This document shows positions 6,381-8,771 of a DNA stretch of 8,771 nt, one piece after another. The stretch spans positions 1 through 8,771 of the forward strand of contig JAITKG010000004.1 in NCBI GenBank assembly GCA_031278495.1, in the 5' to 3' direction. The stretch is from Prevotellaceae bacterium. GTDB taxonomy: Bacteria; Bacteroidota; Bacteroidia; Bacteroidales; UBA932. Within the stretch, counting starts at the first letter, position 1. Every line of letters begins with the position of its first letter. Below the pieces are notes generated by a model that did no database searches, was not told the origin of the DNA, and saw only the letters and a list, made by a program, of their open reading frames with translations. The translations under genes and the position numbers were made by a program.

Positions 6381-6989
6381 TTAACGGCACAATTTATCAA
6401 TAAACAATATGCCGCGCGTGTGGTCATATTCGTGCTGGAAAATCACTGCCGTGAAAGTGTCCTGCCGGCTGTAGCCTTCCAGCCGTTCGCGGAAAAATTC
6501 GCCTTTCTCGTTAAAGTATTCCACTTCCACCCATGGATAGCGGGTAGAATTACCGCTGGCGCCGGGAATAGACAAGCACCCGTCGCGCACGAAGCACACC
6601 GTTGTATCCGGATGGTTGGTTATTTTCGGATTGATCGCTACCATGACCGGCGCGCCCGGCAAATCAAGCCGCATAAACAGGAAAATATTTTTCAACAGTC
6701 CTACTTGCGGCGCAGCAATACCCACGCCGTTTTCTGCGGACAAGGTTGTTTTTAAGCGTGCAATCAACAGTGCCAGCGTGGTGTCATTGGCAAAATTTCC
6801 GATATCGCTGCAAGGAGTCCGGAGGATAATGGAATCTTGCGTATTGGTTATTTTCAGCACCCTGAAAGGCGTTTGAGCGCTTCCTTGCCGTATCAGTGCT
6901 TCTTCCTCTCCGGAAAATACCGCCGGGCGGTTGCAGGAAAGCAGCATTGCGCCCATAACGGTGCATAACAGTAGTAATAATTTTTTCAT
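6381..6989 (-). CDS. def: Peptide-deformylase-family lipoprotein
   Basis: Deformylases are metal hydrolases that remove the formyl group from N-terminal fMet. All three family motifs are present in a 202-residue product: GVGIAAPQ (88-95), RDGCLS (135-140) and HEYDH (186-190). C138, H186 and H190 would bind the metal and E187 would be the catalytic base. Two departures stand out. Motif 2 has Asp136 where EGCLS normally has Glu, and the protein begins with a lipoprotein signal peptide (MKKLLLLLCTVMGAMLLSC) with the lipid-modified Cys at 19, so it should leave the cytoplasm. No acidic residues follow Cys19, so a periplasm-facing anchor is more likely than surface export. The C-terminus stops 12 residues after HEYDH, without the long helix of cytosolic enzymes. 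I chose the ATG at 6989 over one at 7013 because the earlier one would add eight residues before the signal peptide. The promoter is uncertain: TATTTTTTTG on the minus strand (7027-7018) has a -7-like shape but two bases too many. Whether the enzyme is active, and on what, is unknown. Confidence 0.88.
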   Translation of the reverse strand: MKKLLLLLCTVMGAMLLSCNRPAVFSGEEEALIRQGSAQTPFRVLKITNTQDSIILRTPCSDIGNFANDTTLALLIARLKTTLSAENGVGIAAPQVGLLKNIFLFMRLDLPGAPVMVAINPKITNHPDTTVCFVRDGCLSIPGASGNSTRYPWVEVEYFNEKGEFFRERLEGYSRQDTFTAVIFQHEYDHTRGILFIDKLCR

Positions 6990-7035
6990 GGCTGGAAAAT
7001 TTAACCGTTGCAAGTTACAAAAAAATACGGTAGTG

Positions 7036-7076
7036 ATTTCAAAGATTTCATAATTTCACAATTTAAAGATTTAAAA
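7036..7076 (+). repeat. Octamer array O2 (consensus ATTTCANA)
   Basis: Units are ATTTCAAAG (7036, 9 nt), ATTTCATA (7045), ATTTCACA (7053), ATTTAAAG (7061) and ATTTAAAA (7069-7076). It lies 46 nt upstream of the deformylase-like start, so it could overlap that gene's promoter region. Confidence 0.75.
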
Positions 7077-7082
7077 AGAACC

Positions 7083-7104
7083 GCCGGCACGTTTCCGTAC
7101 CGGC
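7083..7104 (-). terminator. Minus-strand terminator-like hairpin with GAAA loop
   Basis: Arms 7083-7091 and 7096-7104 pair over 9 bp around a 4-nt loop. On the minus strand the loop reads GAAA (a GNRA tetraloop) and the only non-Watson-Crick pair is a U-G wobble. On the plus strand that pair would be a C-A mismatch. The minus-strand RNA continues with GGUUCUUUUU, a modest U-run, as expected for intrinsic termination. No minus-strand gene ends nearby; the FISUMP gene stops about 440 nt upstream and has its own hairpin. Confidence 0.55.
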
Positions 7105-7124
7105 AGTCCTTTTGTTGAATTAAG

Positions 7125-7213
7125 ATTTAGCCGCGTCAGCCACATCTCCACATTAGCTGCCGCGCCAGCCACATTTCCACATTTTCACATCATCACATCT
7201 GCTGGCGCAGCCC
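7125..7213 (+). repeat. Octamer array O3 (consensus ACATYWBC) with three GC-rich separators
   Basis: ATTTAGCC (7125) and separator GCGTCAGCC (7133-7141) are followed by 8-nt units ACATCTCC (7142) and ACATTAGC (7150). A second separator TGCCGCGCCAGCC (7158-7170) follows, then units ACATTTCC (7171), ACATTTTC (7179), ACATCATC (7187) and ACATCTGC (7195). GCGCCAGC (7162-7169) and GCTGGCGC (7201-7208) form an 8-bp inverted repeat enclosing the four central units. GCTGGCGCAGCCC (7201-7213) closes the block. Confidence 0.8.
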
Positions 7214-7278
7214 AACTCTTAGTTCATAACTCTTCTTGCGCGGCTAACGATTAACGGCTAACGGTTAACGGTTAGTGC
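7214..7278 (+). repeat. Heptamer arrays (AACTCTT and H5, consensus YTAACGG)
   Basis: A first short run has AACTCTT at 7214 and 7228 with AGTTCAT (7221) between. After the separator-like TGCGCGGC (7237-7244), H5 follows: CTAACGA (7244), TTAACGG (7251), CTAACGG (7258), TTAACGG (7265) and the decayed TTAGTGC (7272). Both keep the 7-nt period exactly. H5 is, in reverse complement, the same word as H4 beside galE. Confidence 0.78.
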
Positions 7279-7282
7279 TGCC

Positions 7283-7315
7283 ACATCATCACATTAGCAC
7301 ATTAGTCACATTAGC
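7283..7315 (+). repeat. Octamer array O4 (ACATTAGC)
   Basis: Units are ACATCATC (7283), ACATTAGC (7291), ACATTAGTC (7299, one base longer) and ACATTAGC (7308-7315). They are the same words as in O3, in the same orientation. A GTCAGC remnant of the separator follows at 7322-7327. Confidence 0.75.
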
Positions 7316-7326
7316 ATACTAGTCAG

Positions 7327-7411
7327 CATCCCGTCAGGGATGAGCGTTCGGTAGAAAACGGCAAGAAAATAGCCCTGTGCATCCTGTAGGGATGCATCCC
7401 TACGGGATGCA
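7327..7411. repeat. Paired-hairpin intergenic repeat (CATCCC...GGGATG)
   Basis: The element begins with the hairpin CATCCC-GTCA-GGGATG (7327-7342). It continues with about 35 nt of unstructured sequence containing GGTAGAAAAC and ends in a 34-nt palindrome (7378-7411) with a single mismatched pair. The core of that palindrome, GTAGGGATGCATCCCTAC (7386-7403), is perfect. The final arm also contains a self-contained CATCCC-TAC-GGGATG hairpin (7395-7409). It lacks an ORF. This is the build of a REP/BIME-like or MITE-like dispersed element; similar CATCCC/GGGATG hairpins recur in my recollection of Bacteroidota intergenic DNA. Whether it moves cannot be told from one copy. Confidence 0.65.
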
Positions 7412-7476
7412 ATGACCCATTTGTTACATGTTTTTCTGTCATAATCATTGTTGTTTAAAACTTTTTAAAATAATTC

Positions 7477-7533
7477 TTACCGCTTTGTCTCACCGCCCCC
7501 AAAGAACGGGGGGGCGGCGGTACAAAGCGGTAA
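7477..7533 (-). terminator. Strong terminator hairpin after the FISUMP gene
   Basis: The outer arms TTACCGCTTTGT (7477-7488) and ACAAAGCGGTAA (7522-7533) pair perfectly over 12 bp. An inner stem CCGCCCCC (7493-7500) / GGGGGCGG (7510-7517) is separated from it by a 4x4 internal loop. The apical loop is 7501-7509. It begins 12 nt past the stop codon at 7546-7548. The minus strand continues as an AT-rich tail with TTTT runs rather than one long T-run. The arms could also extrude as a DNA cruciform. Confidence 0.75.
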
Positions 7534-7545
7534 AATTCAAACGGA

Positions 7546-8771
7546 CTACTCATCCCTGACACAGCGTACGGAGAAGCCGTAGGAGCGATTGAGGTTGTAG
7601 CGGCCGACGGGGGCCATGCTGTAATAGAAGTCCCGGCTCCATGCGTCCGCCGAACTGCTGGCGGAGGAGCTCCAAAAGTAGGCGCTGCTGCCCCGACCGT
7701 TGAAGTACGAACCAGTGTTGGCGCGGCCGCCAGCCGGGAGGACGCGGAAACCATAATTATCCGTACCTGAATTAGTAGCATGATAATACCAGTTCGCTTT
7801 CGCATCATCTACGCACGTCGAACTACCACACGTACACGACGACTTCGCACGGGAACCGGCATTAGTACCATACTGATTAGTATCTGACGCATTCTGATGC
7901 TCCGTCCCGCCGCCGCTCTCCATTCCATCTAAAATGACTCCCCATTCAAAATCCGTCGGCACATGCCAGTTCTCCGGACAAATACCACGACCGCCCGAAC
8001 CACTCCCAGTAGCAGTACGCCCCCAATTCAGTTTACAATTGTCGGTGTTTGCAGCGCCGGTACAATAGGTAGTAATGTCATCCGTCGCTGCCCAATTACC
8101 TTTGCCGTTAAACGACATTGCCGTTTCCCACGAATACAACGCGCCCCAAACATCACAACTTGCTATTGAAGATGTAGTCGCACCATCCGCGCCCGGACAC
8201 CAAAAATGACCGATTAAATTCAAATCTCGACCGATAGTGGTAGTTGGGGATGCACTGCTTGTTTGATGGGTCAAATCTTTCTGGTAATTCAAATTCTGCG
8301 CCATCACCCAGCGGCCGCCTATCTTCACTACCGCATAATTCTTGTTGTCCCGGCTATCGGTTAAGGTTACATACGTACTGCCACTGTAATCTTCGGGAAA
8401 ACTTGCAAACGTCTCCAGTACCGCCGGCTGGGTAAAGGTACAGCCGCCTTGCGGCTGGTTGACGCCTGCCACAGTTAACGTATACTGACCGTCCGAAAGA
8501 CTCCACGAAGCATTACAGGTAGCATCACGGGCGTACCGCGTAAAGGTATACGTACCGACATCAGCATAATTGGACGCATCGTTACCGATTGAATAAGTCT
8601 CAGCAGTACCGGTCAGCGTGGCGCTGCTGGTACCGGAACGTCGCCACTGGTAGGTGATATTTCCGTCGCCGCCGGAAGCAGGGGTTGCATTAGCAACCGT
8701 TATGCCGGGGTTGGTTCCCCCACCCACAGTGCGGGAAGCAGTGGTAATGGCGCCGGCAGAAAAGTTAGTCC
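7546..8771 (-). CDS. FISUMP-domain surface or secreted protein, 5' end outside the window
   Basis: The frame is open to the window edge: 14 further codons without a stop precede the GTG at 8727, so that GTG is internal and the true start lies beyond 8771. The visible part has 407 residues. Fragment residues 1-100 form a Thr/Ser/Gly-rich Ig-like module (NITYQWRRSG, then DVGTYTFTRYA), a type often found in tandem in Bacteroidota surface proteins. From about 131 onward is a 'Fibrobacter succinogenes major paralogous' (FISUMP) domain: YAVVKIGGRWVMAQNLNYQ (145-163), WGALYSWETAM (208-218), GICPENWHVPTDFEW (262-276), YFWSSSASSS (364-373) and the terminal GFSVRCVRD (398-406). This domain has a C-type-lectin / formylglycine-generating-enzyme-like fold, and its role is probably binding rather than catalysis. 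Cysteines are numerous, as in exported proteins. The last ~200 bp (the sequence from LPAGGR on) are about 64% GC against about 51% just before, by hand count over 180-nt blocks. A signal peptide cannot be checked here. Confidence 0.85.
   Translation of the reverse strand, partial: TNFSAGAITTASRTVGGGTNPGITVANATPASGGDGNITYQWRRSGTSSATLTGTAETYSIGNDASNYADVGTYTFTRYARDATCNASWSLSDGQYTLTVAGVNQPQGGCTFTQPAVLETFASFPEDYSGSTYVTLTDSRDNKNYAVVKIGGRWVMAQNLNYQKDLTHQTSSASPTTTIGRDLNLIGHFWCPGADGATTSSIASCDVWGALYSWETAMSFNGKGNWAATDDITTYCTGAANTDNCKLNWGRTATGSGSGGRGICPENWHVPTDFEWGVILDGMESGGGTEHQNASDTNQYGTNAGSRAKSSCTCGSSTCVDDAKANWYYHATNSGTDNYGFRVLPAGGRANTGSYFNGRGSSAYFWSSSASSSADAWSRDFYYSMAPVGRYNLNRSYGFSVRCVRDE

Noticed and set aside
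7011..7013. Earlier ATG as start of the deformylase-like gene
   Set aside because: It would add eight residues, MQRLNFPA, before a well-formed lipoprotein signal peptide; the ATG at 6989 gives a standard signal sequence.
7142..7315. CRISPR array
   Set aside because: Units are only 7-9 nt, degenerate and directly adjacent; there are no constant repeats of 23-40 nt alternating with unique spacers and no cas genes.
7455..7808. 117-codon minus-strand frame overlapping the FISUMP gene
   Set aside because: It is out of frame with the conserved FISUMP C-terminus, crosses the terminator hairpin and is low-complexity.
8725..8727. GTG as the start codon of the FISUMP gene
   Set aside because: The frame stays open through 14 more codons to the window edge, and the upstream residues continue the Ig-like repeat style, so the start lies outside the window.

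Overview
The window comes from a Bacteroidota genome, most likely an uncultured Bacteroidales. The evidence is threefold: start sites are A-rich and lack Shine-Dalgarno sequences, two start-proximal boxes match the Bacteroidota -7 promoter element TAnnTTTG, and the proteins fit the phylum (a long Bacteroidota-type DnaE, a WecA/MraY-type transferase and a 'Fibrobacter succinogenes major paralogous' surface protein). No rRNA, tRNA, CRISPR array or transposase is visible.

Layout. Bases 1-347 are non-coding and repeat-filled: two heptamer arrays in opposite orientation, then about 3.5 copies of a 42-bp tandem repeat, then a promoter box. galE (348-1391, +) follows and converges on wecA (1496-2563, -). 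wecA lies 35 nt downstream of dnaE (2599-6222, -), so the two probably share a transcript from a promoter near 6270-6300. Behind that promoter is a peptide-deformylase-family gene with a lipoprotein signal peptide (6381-6989, -). Bases 6990-7545 have no gene but hold octamer and heptamer arrays, a paired-hairpin repeat and two terminator-like hairpins. The window ends inside a large secreted or surface protein gene (7546 to beyond 8771, -) with an Ig-like segment and a C-terminal FISUMP domain of C-type-lectin type.

Functionally, galE (UDP-Glc/UDP-Gal interconversion) and wecA (transfer of a sugar-1-phosphate to undecaprenyl phosphate) both feed surface polysaccharide synthesis. dnaE is the replicative polymerase and keeps a complete set of predicted PHP metal ligands, so it may proofread itself. 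The deformylase-like lipoprotein and the FISUMP protein would be exported.

The most unusual feature is the intergenic DNA. Nearly every gap except the short dnaE-wecA one is built of degenerate words repeated with an almost exact 7-nt or 8-nt period. The arrays are divided by GC-rich separators related to GCGYCAGCC / GGCTGGCGC. They start flush with the stop codons of wecA and of the deformylase-like gene, and one array runs into the end of galE, encoding its last residues and its stop codon. I do not recognise this as a named system. It resembles in principle the short tandemly repeated repetitive sequences known from cyanobacteria. A second lead is that the last ~200 bp of the FISUMP gene are much richer in GC than the adjacent coding sequence and lie next to a strong hairpin, as expected for an exchangeable or diversity-generating C-terminal cassette. 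No reverse transcriptase or template repeat lies in the window.
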